The notes: generated by a model not told the origin, from the sequence alone. Numbered from the stretch's first letter, positions 37,141-49,402 are shown. The stretch is 64,000 nucleotides of DNA from Artocarpus heterophyllus (GCA_025403435.1 CM046341.1:11741219-11805218), one strand, 5' to 3'. Translations and numbers: made by a program.

Positions 37141-40100
37141 GGTTTTGCACATCAAGTACATTTATTATTTTCTTTTAATTTTGTTTTTTAATGGGTCACC
37201 TCGGGTCCAGCATTCTTTGTAGGATATGGTAGGAGGGGGAAAAAGGGAAAAAATAAAAGAAAAAGGTCAGATATCATGTGGGTGGGACAAGTTGAACTCA
37301 AGACTACTGCTCTAGTCCCCAGAATTCATCTTGTACAAAGTAGTAGGATATATTCAGATCTATGTAAAAGTGGAATTGTCTGTGAATGTGGTTTCGGCAA
37401 AAACCCTTTGTAGACATGTGACTTGGGTTATACCATAGATTAATGTTTTATGATATAAACTTTAATTTCAAATGTTACTCTGAAAAGAGAGTTGCCCCAT
37501 CTTTTTTGTATTCTGTTTGGTGGCAAAGGCCTAAGCAACGAGTTGTGTTCGGTGATTGAAAGCGTGGCTGATCTGCTCAATAAATTCTTTTTTTCTAAAA
37601 AGCGATCCCTGTTTTTGTTTTTATTTGTCAGAAGTATTTCTCATTATTGCTATAGATGATGGTGCATCTGCTTATGGAATGCAAACAAGGCAATTTTACT
37701 CCATCGGTGTACTGGTGTTTTAGTTGTTAAGTTAACTTTTTAACGGTTTAATTTGTGATTGGAAGTAATTTTTTATAATGCGTTGTAAAATTTTAACGTG
37801 GATGGTTGTAGTTTATATAATTAAAATCTTAATTTGATGGCTAAAACATCCAGTTTTAATGATAAAGCAAAATTCTCTTCCTTACTATAAAAAGAATTTC
37901 AATAAATAGAGGATAATTTTATTAGTGCTTCTGAGATCATTTTTCCACTTCACCTTTGAATTTAAGAAATTACGATTTGCTTCACCTAAACATTAGAATG
38001 TTGACAAATTCTCTTTTTCATGACGGTATTAAATTTAAAAGATTAAAACCCAGGGAAGCTTTATGGTGGAAAATAGAATCAATAGGCTGATGATAGAACT
38101 TAGGGTCTACACACCAAAAATAATTAACAAAACAATATAATAAAAAAATTTTAAAATCGTTTAAAAAATTTTGACGAAAACCCTGCAAGCTGAGTGCGAC
38201 CCATGGCCACCTTGTTCCTCGCCAGCCCCTTATCGGCCCAGACCCATCACACCTAGCCACGTCAAAATCCTGCAAGCTGAGTGCGACCCATGGCCGCCCC
38301 GTTCCTCAGCAGCCCCTTATCTGCCCAGACCCATCACACCTAGCCATCGTGGCTCCCACCTTCTGACGGGCCTAACCATGTGCTCCAGTTCCACACTGTT
38401 TTTGAAATCCCAAAAAGTAGCAAAATGACGTAAATGCAAAGGGATTTGTGAAAAATAGCAGCTTATGCAGTTGTGTTTTTGTAAATGTCAATCTTCCTTC
38501 GTTTCCTTTATTGATAATCACATTTATCGGTTGAAAAGTTAAATTTTTTTAACTTCATTTTTTATGATGAACTTCATCCAAATATGAATGTTGTGGAGTA
38601 AATTAGGTGGTATATCACTTCTTTATATTACTATTGTGTTTTATCATTTATTTTTTTATCCTTTGATTCATATAATTTCTTCTAGCTAAAAAAAGGCCAA
38701 AATACCCTTATATAATACTTGTTTGTCTAACTTTAATCCAAATACTTGTGATCATTATGGTTTTAAAAGTGAATGTTTTAAACTTTCTTATCAAATTGGT
38801 AAAATTGAAAAACAATATCGTACAGTGATATTTTTCAAATTGACCCGACATTGTGGCAGGCAACCCAAAAAATCTTGTGAAAATTTTGTTACTTATCACG
38901 TAGCAGCTACAAATCGGAGGGGAAAAAAGAGGAAAAAAGTTGGCGGTCCTAAAATGGCATAAAGTAAGATATAGGTAAAAGATCTATATACGGTAACTCC
39001 GTGAACCATTCATCGAAAAAAAAAGGGTCGGCTTTGAAATTCATAAGAATCGTGTGAAAAGTGGAGACCATGAGAGAAAAGAAGATATGGTTGGGGGGTG
39101 GGGTGGTGTGGGGGGTCGTGACTTGATCAGTCAAGAGCAAGCTATTCTTGTTGCGGGAGAATGACTACGTGGGGAGCAAATACCGAAGGGAAGCCTTGGT
39201 ACTTGTACTTGGAAGAGTGCATAAAATCACAACAGATAATACTGTAAAAATGCATATTTTTTAAGGCTAAAAGCAATCATTTTGTATTAATATTTCTCGT
39301 TAAATCTCTTAATTATAGCATTGTGTGTAAATAATATTTTAGTATGTTTTTATGTTTAATAATATTTTTTAGTAATTTTTAGAATCATTTTTGTATGTTT
39401 AATAATTAATTAGTTTGAAAATAATCAAAACAATAAAATAATATTGTGTGATTTTTATTTATTTTTAGGTTTTATTGCAAAATAAATATTTTTAAATTAT
39501 TGAAAAAATTATGTTTGTAAAATAATTAATTTTAGTTTGTTTGTTTTATTTTAGATTTGAAATTTGCATGAAAAAAAAAAAGCAAAATAGTGCAAAGAGG
39601 CTAAAAAGGGACTTCAAATGCACAAGAAATAAAAAAAAATTAAAATTTTAAAAATGATACATGGTGCAACCAGAGCCATTGGATTAGACTGCCCAATTCA
39701 ACTGGACCACATGTGTGTCCCCTAGTGTGTCAGATACCCTTTGTTGATTCACTGTGGTTGGTCTATATGTTTTCAGTTAGACTTTTGATTCTAGCCGTTT
39801 GATTTGCTTTACGAGACTCATCCAACGGCTTTTGTTCAATGCTATGGTCCAAGCATTCAGCGCCTTTTTGAGCCTTTAGATCTAGTCTCGGTCAATAACT
39901 TCGACGCTCCAGATACGTCCATCCTGAGAGAGGAAAAAAAAATGGTGAGTAAAAATAAAATTAAAATAAAGAAACCAAATGATCCCAAACAACAATAAGT
40001 ATTTGATAAATTTTAAGCTCACTCCATATATTTTATCAAGAACCAACGTTTCATTGTCCGCACTTCCCTGTGGGGAATAAAAACCACTCCTACCACAACT

Positions 40101-40297
40101 TTTCCCTTAAACCTAAGTTAGGCTAAAAACTCTAAGCTATTTACAAATTAATGATAACAACTACTCATAATATTAAGTTAACATTAGCTTTTACATTTTT
40201 TTATAGTTGAGTTTAGCCTAAATTAGTTTTCAATCTTTCAAATTTAGTGTCAGATTAGCTATTAATGAAAAGGATAAATTTACTAAAATTTTAATAG
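37141..40297. other. Intergenic DNA between myosin and MITE A7
   Basis: No gene supported. It holds an 87-bp tandem duplication at 38182-38346 and long AT-rich stretches (39250-39660). Confidence 0.5.
38182..38346. repeat. 87-bp GC-rich tandem duplication
   Basis: Two units beginning CCTGCAAGCTGAGTGCGACC (38182 and 38269) and ending CACACCTAGCCA. The second is slightly shortened. GC content is much higher than in the flanks. The unit encodes nothing recognisable. Confidence 0.7.
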
Positions 40298-40450
40298 AGT
40301 GTTTGGGAAAGGTGGTTAGAACTGAAACTTTTGAATTAAAAGCTATAGCATATGAAAGTTTTACAATGTAACTCATTTTTGTAATTGCTGTAGCATTAAG
40401 AGCTTTACATAATAGCAACAAAAATTCTTGATTAGAACTAATTTTTGAAC
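40298..40450. mobile_element. MITE family A, copy 7
   Basis: Begins AGTGTTTGGGAAAGGTGGTT then AGAACTGAAAC and ends near GATTAGAACTAATTTTTGAACC. The core has GCTATAGCATATGAAAG and AAGAGCTTTACATAATAGC. The outermost right end is eroded. Confidence 0.5.
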
Positions 40451-41748
40451 CGAAAAGAAAGCAAAAAAGTGTTCAAAATTCGAAGGAATTTATGAAATGT
40501 GTCCGTTAAATATTCTATCTAGTTCAGTGACAAAAGGAGCAAAATTCGCTAAAATTTTGAACTTTAGAACTAGCAAATGTCAATTTTTTAAATGTAAAAA
40601 GTATATTGAAAACGTAACTTAAGTTCGGGTCCATTTGTAAATTGTCCTCAAGAAAATATTTTTCTTCGGAATCAAATTGTCAATTTTGTTAAAAAAAAAA
40701 CAAAATAAAAACAAAAAATCCACATTGCATTGATTATCCAAAAAAAAAAAATTTCTATTTTGCTTTGCGTTCTTAGGTGAATGATATTTCTTAGGATGAA
40801 AATGATAAGCTACATTAAACGTGTTGATTTTCATGGTCTGGCTATGGAATTTCAGGTCATTGTCATCATAAAAACAAAAAATACGACATGTCGTTTGAAT
40901 TTTTTACACGAGTCGTTTTTAGAGTGGACGAAAACAAACCCTATTGAAAAGGCCGAAAAATGTCGTTTGGCGTACAAACGACAATAGCTGAGCGTTGATG
41001 CTCTGAAACGACAGCAACATAATTTCCCACGAAAAACATGCTGACCCCTCTTATCTGTCTGTTCTGCGAACAAGTGCTTTTGTGGGAGGACGCAACTTGA
41101 CCCAAAACGAAATAAAAGAAAAAAGAAAACAAGAAAAAAGAAGAAAAAAAAAAGTTCTCTTCTCTCTCTTTCTTTTTTTTTTTGGGGAATCGGTTACAAT
41201 TTCAAGCCGTTCATCAAAATCACATCCTCTTCAGAAGACTTCTTCAATTTCTCCAACAACAGCTACAATCCTTCCAAAAGGTTAGCTATTTCTTCATGAT
41301 TTTTGTTAATTTTTTTTCAATTTAATCGAATATTTTTGCTTGAAAAATCGATATGAGTTTCTTGATTAGCATTTCATGACGTGCAATAAATGTGCTGAGT
41401 TGGCTTGTGAATTGTGTCTGAAGAAATTGAATTGAATTCTCGTGTTATAATTCCTTTGTTCGATTGGGTAATGCTCGGTTGAGTGATTTGTAGAGTGGAA
41501 AATCTTTAATGCTCGGTTGAGTGATTTGTAGGGTGGAAAATCTTAGTTGACTAATAATAAAGTCATGAAACTTAATGGGTTTTTGCAGTAATTTTTGTTC
41601 CTTCCATGAATAACATAGTAACAAGATTTTCAGTCTTTCATGTTGCATTTGTTGACCTAAATGTACCTCTAATTTTGTCTTTCATGTTGGCCTGAAACTA
41701 CAAAAACCTTACTTGCATTGATCCTTTGGTTTTTTATGTGTGAATTTA
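40451..41748. other. Spacer with a 5'-leader-like segment
   Basis: Mostly AT-rich. The 41100-41282 part is A/G-rich and then pyrimidine-rich, followed by AAAAG|GTTAGC at 41282, resembling a plant 5' untranslated exon with a donor site. No downstream coding exon can be joined to it before the 12.6-kb insertion. A short duplication (TGCTCGGTTGAGTGATTTGT) sits at about 41470 and 41512. Confidence 0.3.
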
Positions 41749-41773
41749 AATGAGAAACAATACTTTTGATTAA
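41749..41773. repeat. 25-bp direct repeat, left copy
   Basis: AATGAGAAACAATACTTTTG plus ATTAA, matched by 54651-54675 with two C/T differences. The pair brackets the MITE, the whole LTR array and the tRNA-like segment. Confidence 0.65.
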
Positions 41774-41817
41774 AGAGTGTTTGGGAGCATTGGTTGAAAA
41801 CAAATGGTGGAAGACGC

Positions 41818-42551
41818 TGTTGAGGGAAATCTTCACGAAGAGAAAACTGTCTGAAGTTCATACTCTCTTTTAATCCAAGCACTCGATCAGGTTGGCTAAA
41901 AAGACCAATCCAAGAAGACAGGATTTGTCCGACCAGGATCTGTCTGTCCGACCAGGACAGGATCAGTCCAACAAGGGACCCGTCCGACCAGGACAGGATC
42001 TATCCAACTAGGAAGTTGTCCGACCAGGACAGGATCTGTCCAACCAGGGACACGTCTGACCAGGACAAGATCTTTCCGACCAGGATTCGTCCGACCAGGA
42101 CAGGATCTATCCGACCAGGATCCGTCCAAGCAGGATATGTCCGACTTACCCAAAGACCACCACGTGGCACCATCTCAACCCTCCATTGGGCAATCCTCCT
42201 TCTTCGGAGATCGTGACACCTGTAGCTGTCCAGCTGGGTTACGGACCAAACCGGTCCACACCCGTATCCAAGCTAAACTCTATAAATAGGAGCATCAAGT
42301 CCACCACAAGGGGACGAGCATTCTTCCCTTGCCTACTCTGCCTCTTCCTTAGCTCTTCTCGTTCAGAACATTGACTTGAGCGTCGGAGTGCCCTTGGCAA
42401 GCACTAAACCGGTGTCCCCTTACTCCGAGGCCTTCACTCCTCTTGTAGATCTGACCAGACTAAGCCGAGCCACGTAGAACATGAGACAGAACAGGAAACC
42501 CAACCACCGTTCGCCCCCGCACGGAGTGTTGTGCCGAACTCAGGCATCAAC
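41818..42551 (+). repeat. Array LTR 1
   Basis: Complete, 734 bp. It begins TGTTGAGGG (one change from the consensus TGTTGGGGG) and ends GGCATCAAC, then CTGGCGC instead of TTTGGCGC. It is the only LTR whose promoter region keeps the palindrome CCACGTGG (42160-42167). TATA at about 42279. Confidence 0.75.
42160..42167. promoter_or_regulatory. G-box CCACGTGG in array LTR 1
   Basis: A perfect G-box about 120 bp upstream of the TATA box. In the other LTR copies the same place reads CATGTGG, a C-to-T change at a CpG, as expected from methylated-cytosine decay. Confidence 0.5.
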
Positions 42552-43152
42552 TTCTGGCGCTAGAAGGAGGGCCCCGGGCCTTTCCAGCAGCCTCAGCTTT
42601 TCCCCCCAGCCATTCCTTGGACGACCGATGAGGGGACTAAGGTCCAAGATGAAGAGTCCGACCAGGTCCAAAAATGTTACGGCCGACCAGAGAAGACCAG
42701 GTCCAGATTACGGCCGACTAGGTCCAGGACGAAGAGTCCAAGCAGTCTAAGACCGACGAGGAGACCTAAGGTCCAGGATGAAGAGTCCGATCAAGTCTAA
42801 GAAGGTTACAGTCGACCAGAGAAGACCAGGTCTAGGCTACAGTCGACCAGGTCCAGGACGAAGAGTCCAAGCAGGCTACGACCGATGAGGAGACCTGAGA
42901 TCCAAGACGAAGAGTTTGACCAGGTCCAAGAAGGTTATGGCCGACCAGAAAAGACCAGGTCCAGAACGAAGAGTCCAAGCAGGCTACAACTAACAAGAAG
43001 ACCTAAGGTCAAGGACGAAAAGTCCGACCAGGTCCAAGAAGGTTACGACAGACCAGAGAAGACTAGGTCCAGGATGAAGAGTCTAGGAAGGCTACGCTCA
43101 CGAAAAATATTTCCCAACCACATCAAGACTTTGGTGATGATGATCTCCATCA
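42552..43152 (+). repeat. Array internal segment 1
   Basis: Starts CTGGCGCTAGAAGGAGGG, then ~120-bp minisatellite units (GAGGAGACCTAAGGTCCAGG, GAAGGTTACGGCCGACCAGA and similar). It lacks the final purine tract: CATCACCAAAGTC joins directly to CAATCCGAGAAG of the next LTR. Confidence 0.7.
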
Positions 43153-43848
43153 CCAAAGTCCAATCCGAGAAGACAGGAGTTGTCCGACCAGGATCTGTCC
43201 GTCCGACCAGGACATGATCTGTCCAACTAGGGACCCGTGCAACTAGGACAGGATCTGTCCGACCAGGATCCATCCGACCAGGACAGGATCTATCCAACTA
43301 GGGAGCCGTCCGACCAGGACAGGATCTATCCAACTAGGGAGCCGTCCGACCAGGACACGATCTGTCCAAACAGGGACCTGTCCGACCAGGATAGGATCTT
43401 TTCGACTAAGATCCGTTCGACTAGGACCCTTCCGAGCAGGATCTGTCCTACTAACCCAAAGACTACCATGTGGCACCATCTTAACCCTCCGTTGGGCAAT
43501 CCTCCTTCTCTGAAGATCGTTACAGGATACCTGGGTTACGGACCAAATCGGTCCACACACAGATCCAAGCTAAACTCTATAAATAAGAGCATCAAGTCCA
43601 CCACAAGGGGACGAGCATTCTTCCCTTGCCTACTCTACCTCTCCCTTAGCTCTTCCTAGTCAGAATACTGACTTGAGCGCCTTAGTGCCCTTGGCAGGCA
43701 CCAAACAGGTGTCCCCTTACTCCAAGGCCTTCACTCATCTTGCAGATCTAACTAGATTAGGCCAAGCCAGGCAGAAATAAGACAGAATAGGGAACCCGAC
43801 CACCATGCATCCCCTCACGCAGTGTTGTGTCGAACTCAGGCATCAACA
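43153..43848 (+). repeat. Array LTR 2 (5' end deleted)
   Basis: Enters the LTR at CAATCCGAGAAG, about 90 bp in. The promoter part has the short deletion that leaves GGATACCTGGGTTACGG, shared with LTR 7. TATA at about 43579. Ends CATCAACA, then TTTGACGCTAG. Confidence 0.7.
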
Positions 43849-44941
43849 TTTGACGCTAGAAGGAGGGCCCCGCGCCTTTCCAGCAGCCTCAGCTCTTCCC
43901 CCAAACCATTTCTTGGACGACCGATGAGGAGACCTAAGGTCCAGGACGAAGAGTCTGACTAGGTCCAAGAAGGTTACGGCCGATCAGAGAAGACCAGGTC
44001 TAAGACGAAGAGTCCAAGCAGGCTACGACCAACGAGGAGACCAAAGCTCTAGGACGAAGAGTTCGACTAGGTCCAAGAAGGTTACAGTTGACCAGAGAAG
44101 ACCAAGTCTAGACTACGGCCGACCAAGTCCAGGACGAAGAGTCTAAGTAGGCTACGACCAATGAGGAGACCTAAGATCCAAGACGAAGAGTTCGACCAGG
44201 TCCAAGAAGGTTACGGCCGACTAGAGAAGACCAGGTCCAGGCTATGGCCGACCATCGTGTTCCCCCGCACGTAGTGTTGTGTCGAACACATGCATCAACA
44301 TTTGGCACTAGAAGGAGGGCCCGATGCCTTTCCAGCAGCCTCAGCTCTTCCCCCCAGCCATTCCGTGGACGACCGATGAGGAGACATAAGGTCCAGGACG
44401 AAGAGTCCGACAGGTTCAAGAAGGTTACGGCCAACCAGAGAAGACCAGGTCTAAGCTACGGCCGACTAGGTCCCGGACGAAGAGTCCAAGCAAGCTACAA
44501 CCGACGAGGAGACCTAAGGTCTAGGACAAAGAGTCCCACCAGGTCCAAGAAGGTTATAGTCAACCAAAGAAGTCCAAGTCCAGGCTACAGTCGATCAAGT
44601 CTAGGACGAAGAGTCCAAGCAGGCTACGACCGATGAGGAGACCTAAGATCCAAGATGAAGAGTCTGACCAAGTCCAAGAAGGCTACCGCAGACCAGAGAA
44701 GACCGGGTCCAGGCTATGGTCGACCAGGTCCAGGACGAAGTGTCCAAGCAGGCTACGACTCACAAGAAGACCTAAGGTCTAGGGCAAAGAGTCCGACCAG
44801 GTCTAAGAAGGTTATGGCAGACCAGAGAAGACCAGGTCCAAGATGAAGAGTCTAGGAAGGCTACATTCACGAAAAATCTTTCCCAACCATATCAAGACTT
44901 CAGTGCTAATGATTTCCATCACCAAAGTCTTGGGGGGCTAC
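43849..44941 (+). repeat. Array internal segment 2 (double, with LTR scrap)
   Basis: Longer than the others because two internals are fused: at about 44249 internal sequence ending GGCCGACCA runs into the last ~50 bp of an LTR, then a second primer-binding-like TTTGGCACTAGAAGGAGG follows at 44301. The joint falls on the shared word CGACCA. It ends with a complete TTGGGGGGCTAC tract. Confidence 0.7.
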
Positions 44942-45451
44942 TGTTGGGGGAAATCTTCACGAAGAGAAAACCGTCTGAAGTTTATACCCTTCTTAAACCA
45001 AGCACCCGATCAGGTTGGTTGAAAAGACTAATATGAGAAGACAAGATTTGTCCGACCAGGATCCGTCAGTTCGACCAGGACAGGATCTGTCCAACCAGGG
45101 ACCCGTGCGACCAGAACAGGATCCATTCGACCAGAACAGGATCCGTTCGACCAAGATTTGTTTGACTAGGACAGGATCTATCCAACTAGGGAGCCGTTCG
45201 ATCAGGACAGGATCTGTCTAACCAAGGACCCGTCCGACCAAGACAGGATCTTTTCGACCAAGATCCGTCAGACCAGGACATGATTTATTCGACCAGGACC
45301 CGTCTGAGCAGGATCTGTTCGACTTACCCAGAGACCATCATGTGGCACCATCTCAACCCTCCGTTGGGCAATCCTCATTCTCTAGAGATCGTGACACATG
45401 TCGTTGGACACCTGGGTTACGGACCAAACCAATCCACACCCGAATCCAAGC
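44942..45451 (+). repeat. Array LTR 3 (3' end deleted)
   Basis: Starts TGTTGGGGGAAATC. It stops before the TATA box at ATCCAAGC, where it joins internal minisatellite. TCCAAGC (45445-45451) exists in both partners, which points to a microhomology deletion. Confidence 0.7.
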
Positions 45452-45992
45452 AGGTTACGGCCGACCAGGGAAGACCAGGTCCAGGCTACGCCCGACTAGG
45501 TCTAGGACGAAGAGACCAAGTAGGCTAGGACCGGCGAGGAAACCTAATGTCTAGGACGAAGATTCTGACCCGGTCCAAGAAGGTTACAGTCGACCAGAGA
45601 AGACCAGGTCCAGGCTACGGCCGACCAGGTCTCGGACGAAGAGTCCAAGCAGGTTACGACCGATGAGGAGACTTAAGATCCAAGACGAAGAGTTCAACCA
45701 GGTCCAAGAAGGTTACAGCCGACCAGAGAAGACTAGGTTCAGGCTATGGTCGACCAGGTCCAGGACGAAGAGTCCAAGCAGGCTACGACTGACGAGAAGA
45801 CCTAAGGTCCTGGACAAAGAGTCTGATTAGGTCCAAGAAGGTTACGCTAGACCAGAGAAGACCAGGTCTAGGCTACGGTCGACCAGGTCTAGGATGAAGA
45901 GTCTAGGAAGGCTACGCTCACGAAAAATATTTCCCAACCACATCAAGACCTCCGTGCTGATGATCTCCATCACCAAAGTCTTTGGGGGCTAC
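45445..45992 (+). repeat. Array internal segment 3
   Basis: Minisatellite internal without a primer-binding start because of the deletion that removed the end of LTR 3. It ends GTCTTTGGGGGCTAC. Confidence 0.65.
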
Positions 45993-46692
45993 TGTTGGGG
46001 GAAATCTTCACGAAGAGAAAATCGTCTGAAGTTCATACACTCTTTAAACCAAGCACCCGATCAGGTTGGCTGAAAAGACCAATCCGAGAAGACAAGATTT
46101 GTCCGACCAGGACAGGATCTGTCCAACCAGGGACCCGTCTGACCAGGACAGGATCTGTCCGACCAGGACAGGATCTGTCCGACCAGGACAGGATCTATCC
46201 AACTAGGGAGCCGTCCGACCAGTACAGGAGCTGTCGAATCAGGGACCCGTCCGAATAGGATAGGATCTTTCCAATCAGGACAGGATCTATCCGACCAGGA
46301 CCCGTCCGAGCAGGATCTGTCCGACTTACCCAAAGACCACCATGTGGCTCCATCTCAACCCTCCGTTGGGCAATCCTCCTTCTGCGGAGATCGTGACACC
46401 TATCGTTGGACACCTGGGTTACGGACCAAACCAGTCTACACCTGGATCCAAGCTAAACTCTAAAAATAGGAGCATCAACTCCACCACAGCGGAACTGGCA
46501 TTCTTCCCTTGTCTACTCTGCCTCTCCCTCAGCTCTTCCTGGTCAGAACATTGACTTGAGCATCGGAGTGCTCTTGGCAGGCACAAAACTATTGTCCCCT
46601 TACTTTGAGGCCTTCACTTCTCTTGCAGATCTGACCAAACTAGGCCGAGCCAGGTAGAACATGAGACAGAATAGGGAACCCGACCACCGTCT
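45993..46692 (+). repeat. Array LTR 4 (3' end deleted)
   Basis: Starts TGTTGGGGGAAATC. It has four consecutive near-identical GGACAGGATCTGTCCGACCA units near 46100-46190. The TATA region reads CTCTAAAAATAGG, so it is damaged. It breaks at GACCACCGTC, fused directly to the next LTR. Confidence 0.7.
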
Positions 46693-47397
46693 ACCCTCTT
46701 TAAACCAAGCAATCGATCATGTTGGTTGAAAAGACTAATCCGAGAAGACAGGATTTTTCCGACCAGGACAGGATCTGTCCAACCAGGGACGCGTGCAACC
46801 AGGACAGGATCTGTTCGACCAGGATTCGTCCGACCAGGACAGGATCTATCCAACTAGGGAGCCGTCCGACTAGGACAAGATCTGTCCAACCAGAGACCTG
46901 TCCGACCAAGACAGGATCTTTCCGACCAGGATCCGTCCGACCAGGACAGGATCTATTCGACCAGGACTCGTTCGAGCAGGATCTGTTCGACTTACCGAAA
47001 GACCACCATGTGGCACCATCTTAACCCTCCGTTGGGCAATCCTCCTTCTCCGGAGATCGTGACACCTGTCGCTGGATACCTGGGTTACAGACCAAACTAG
47101 TCCACATCCGAATCTAAGCTAAACTCTATAAATAGGAGCATCAACTCCACCACAAGGGAACTGGCATTCTTCCCTTTCCTATTCTGCCTCTCTCTTAGCT
47201 CTTCTCGGTCAGAACATAGACTTGAGCATTGGGGTGCCCTTCGCTGGCACCACACTGGTGTCCCCTTACTCCGAGGCCTTCACTCCTCTTGTATATCTGA
47301 CTAAACTAGGCCGAGCTAGGCAGAATGGAGACAGAACAGGGAACTCGACAACCGTGCGCCCCCGCACGCAATGTTGTGCCGAACTCAGGCATCAACA
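46693..47397 (+). repeat. Array LTR 5 (5' end deleted)
   Basis: Entered at TACCCTCTTTAAACC, about 40 bp into the LTR, giving an LTR-LTR fusion with no internal between. TATA at about 47124. Ends GGCATCAACA followed by TTTGGCGCTAG. Confidence 0.7.
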
Positions 47398-48061
47398 TTT
47401 GGCGCTAGAAGGAGGGCCCGGTGCCTTTCTAACAGCCTCAGCTCTTCCCCCAGCCATTCCCTGGATGATGACCGATGAGGAGACTTAAGGTCTAGGACGA
47501 AGAGTTCGACAAGGTCCATGAAGGTTACGGCCGACCAAAGAAGACCATGTCCAGGCTACGGACGATTGGGGCCAGGATGAAGAGTCCAAGTAGGCTACGA
47601 CCGGCGAGGAAACCTATGGTCCAGGACGAAGAGTTCGACCGGTCCAAGAAGGTTACAGTCGACCAGAGAAGACCAAATCCAGGCTACGGCCGACCATGTC
47701 CCAGACGAAGAGTCCAAGTAGGCTACGACCGATCAGGAGACCTAAGATCCAAGTCGAAGAGTCCGACCAGGTCCAAGAAGGTTACGGCCGACCAGAGGAG
47801 ACCAGGTTCAGGCTATGGCCGACCAGGTCCAGGACGAAGAGTCCAAGCAGGCTACAACTAACGAGAAGGCCTAAGGTCTAGGACGAAGAGTCCGACCAGG
47901 TCCAAGAAGGTTACGGCAGACCAGAGAAGACCAGGTCCAGGCTACGGCCGAACAGGTCCTGGATGAAGAGTCTAAGAAGGCTACACTCACGAAAAATATT
48001 TCCCAACCACATCAAGACTTCGGTGATGATGATCCCAATCACCAAAGTGTTGGGGGGCTAC
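47398..48061 (+). repeat. Array internal segment 4
   Basis: A complete internal: TTTGGCGCTAGAAGGAGG start, about five minisatellite units, and TTGGGGGGCTAC end. Confidence 0.75.
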
Positions 48062-48796
48062 TGTTGGGGGAAATCTTCACGAAGAGAAAACCCTCTGAAG
48101 TTCATACCCTCTTTAAACCAAGCACCTGATCAGGTTGGTTGAAAAGACCAATCTGAGAAGACAGGATTTGTCCGACCAGGATCTGTCCATCTGACTACGA
48201 CAGGATCTGTCCAACCAGGGACCCATGCGACCAGGACAAGATTCGTCGGACTAGGACAGGATCTATCCAATTAGGGAGCCGTTCGACCAGGACAGGATCT
48301 GTCGAACCATGGACCCGTCCGACCAGGATAGGATATTTCCTACCAAGATAAGATCTATCCGACCAGGACCCGTCCGAGCGGGATTTGTCCGACTTACCCA
48401 AAGACCACCATGTGGCTCCATCTTAACCCTCCGTTGGGCAATGCTCCTTCTCCGGAGATCGTGACGCCTATTGTTGGACACTTGTGTTACGGACCAAACC
48501 AGTCTACACCTGGATCTAAGCTAAACTCTATAAATAGGAGCATTAACTCCACCACAAGGGGACTGACATTCTTCCTTTGCCTACTCTGCCTCTCCCTTAA
48601 CTCTTCCTGGTCAAAACACCGACTTGAGCGTCGGAGTGCTCTTGGTAGGCACAAAACTGTTATCCCCTTACTCCGAGGCCTTCACTCTTGCAGATCTGAC
48701 CAAACTAGGCCGAGCCAGGCATAAAGGAGACAGAACAGGGAACGCGACCATCGTGCGCCCCTGCATGCAGTGTTGTGTCGAACTCAGGCATCAACA
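48062..48796 (+). repeat. Array LTR 6
   Basis: A complete LTR of 735 bp with TGTTGGGGG start, TATA at about 48530 and CATCAACA end. Together with internal segment 4 and LTR 5 it gives the most regular unit of the array. Confidence 0.75.
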
Positions 48797-49402
48797 TTTG
48801 GCGCTAGCAGGAGGGCCTCGCGCCTTTCCAACAGCCTCGGCTCTTCCCCCAACCATTCCCTGGACGACCGATGAGGAGACCTAAGGTCCAGGACGGAGAG
48901 TCCGACCCGGTCCAAAAAGGTTACGGCCGACTAGAGAAGACCCAGCCCGGGCTACGACCGACTAGGTCCAGGACGAAGAGTCCAAGCTGGCTACGACCGA
49001 CGAGGAGACCTATGGTCCAGGACGAAGAGTTCGACCAGGTCCAAGAAGGTTATAGTCGACCAGAGAAGACCAGGTCGAGGCTACGGTTGACCAGGTCTAG
49101 GACGAAGAGTCCAAGCAGGCTACGACCGATGAGGAGAGCTAAGATCCAAGACGAAGAGTTTGACCAGGTCCAAGAAGGTTATGGCCGACCAGAAAAGACC
49201 AGGTCCAGGACGAAGAGTCTAAGCAGGCTACGACTGACAAGAAGACCTAAGGTCCAGGACGAAGAGTCTGACCAGGTCCAAGAAGGTTACGACAGACCAG
49301 AGAAGACCAGGTCCAGGATTAAGAGTCTAGGAAGGCTATGCTCACGAAAAATATTTCCCAACCACATCAAGACTTCGGTGATGATGATCTCCATCACCAA
49401 AG
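48797..49402 (+). repeat. Array internal segment 5
   Basis: Starts TTTGGCGCTAGCAGGAGG. From about 49121 on it closely follows internal segment 1 and has the same terminal joint CATCACCAAAGTC/CAATCCGAGAAG. Its minisatellite stays open in one frame for 224 codons (48871-49545), which is repeat translation, not a gene. Confidence 0.7.

Noticed and set aside
41970..42140. Regular short repeats as a CRISPR array
   Set aside because: The units are contiguous degenerate minisatellites without unique spacers, in a plant nuclear context with no cas genes.
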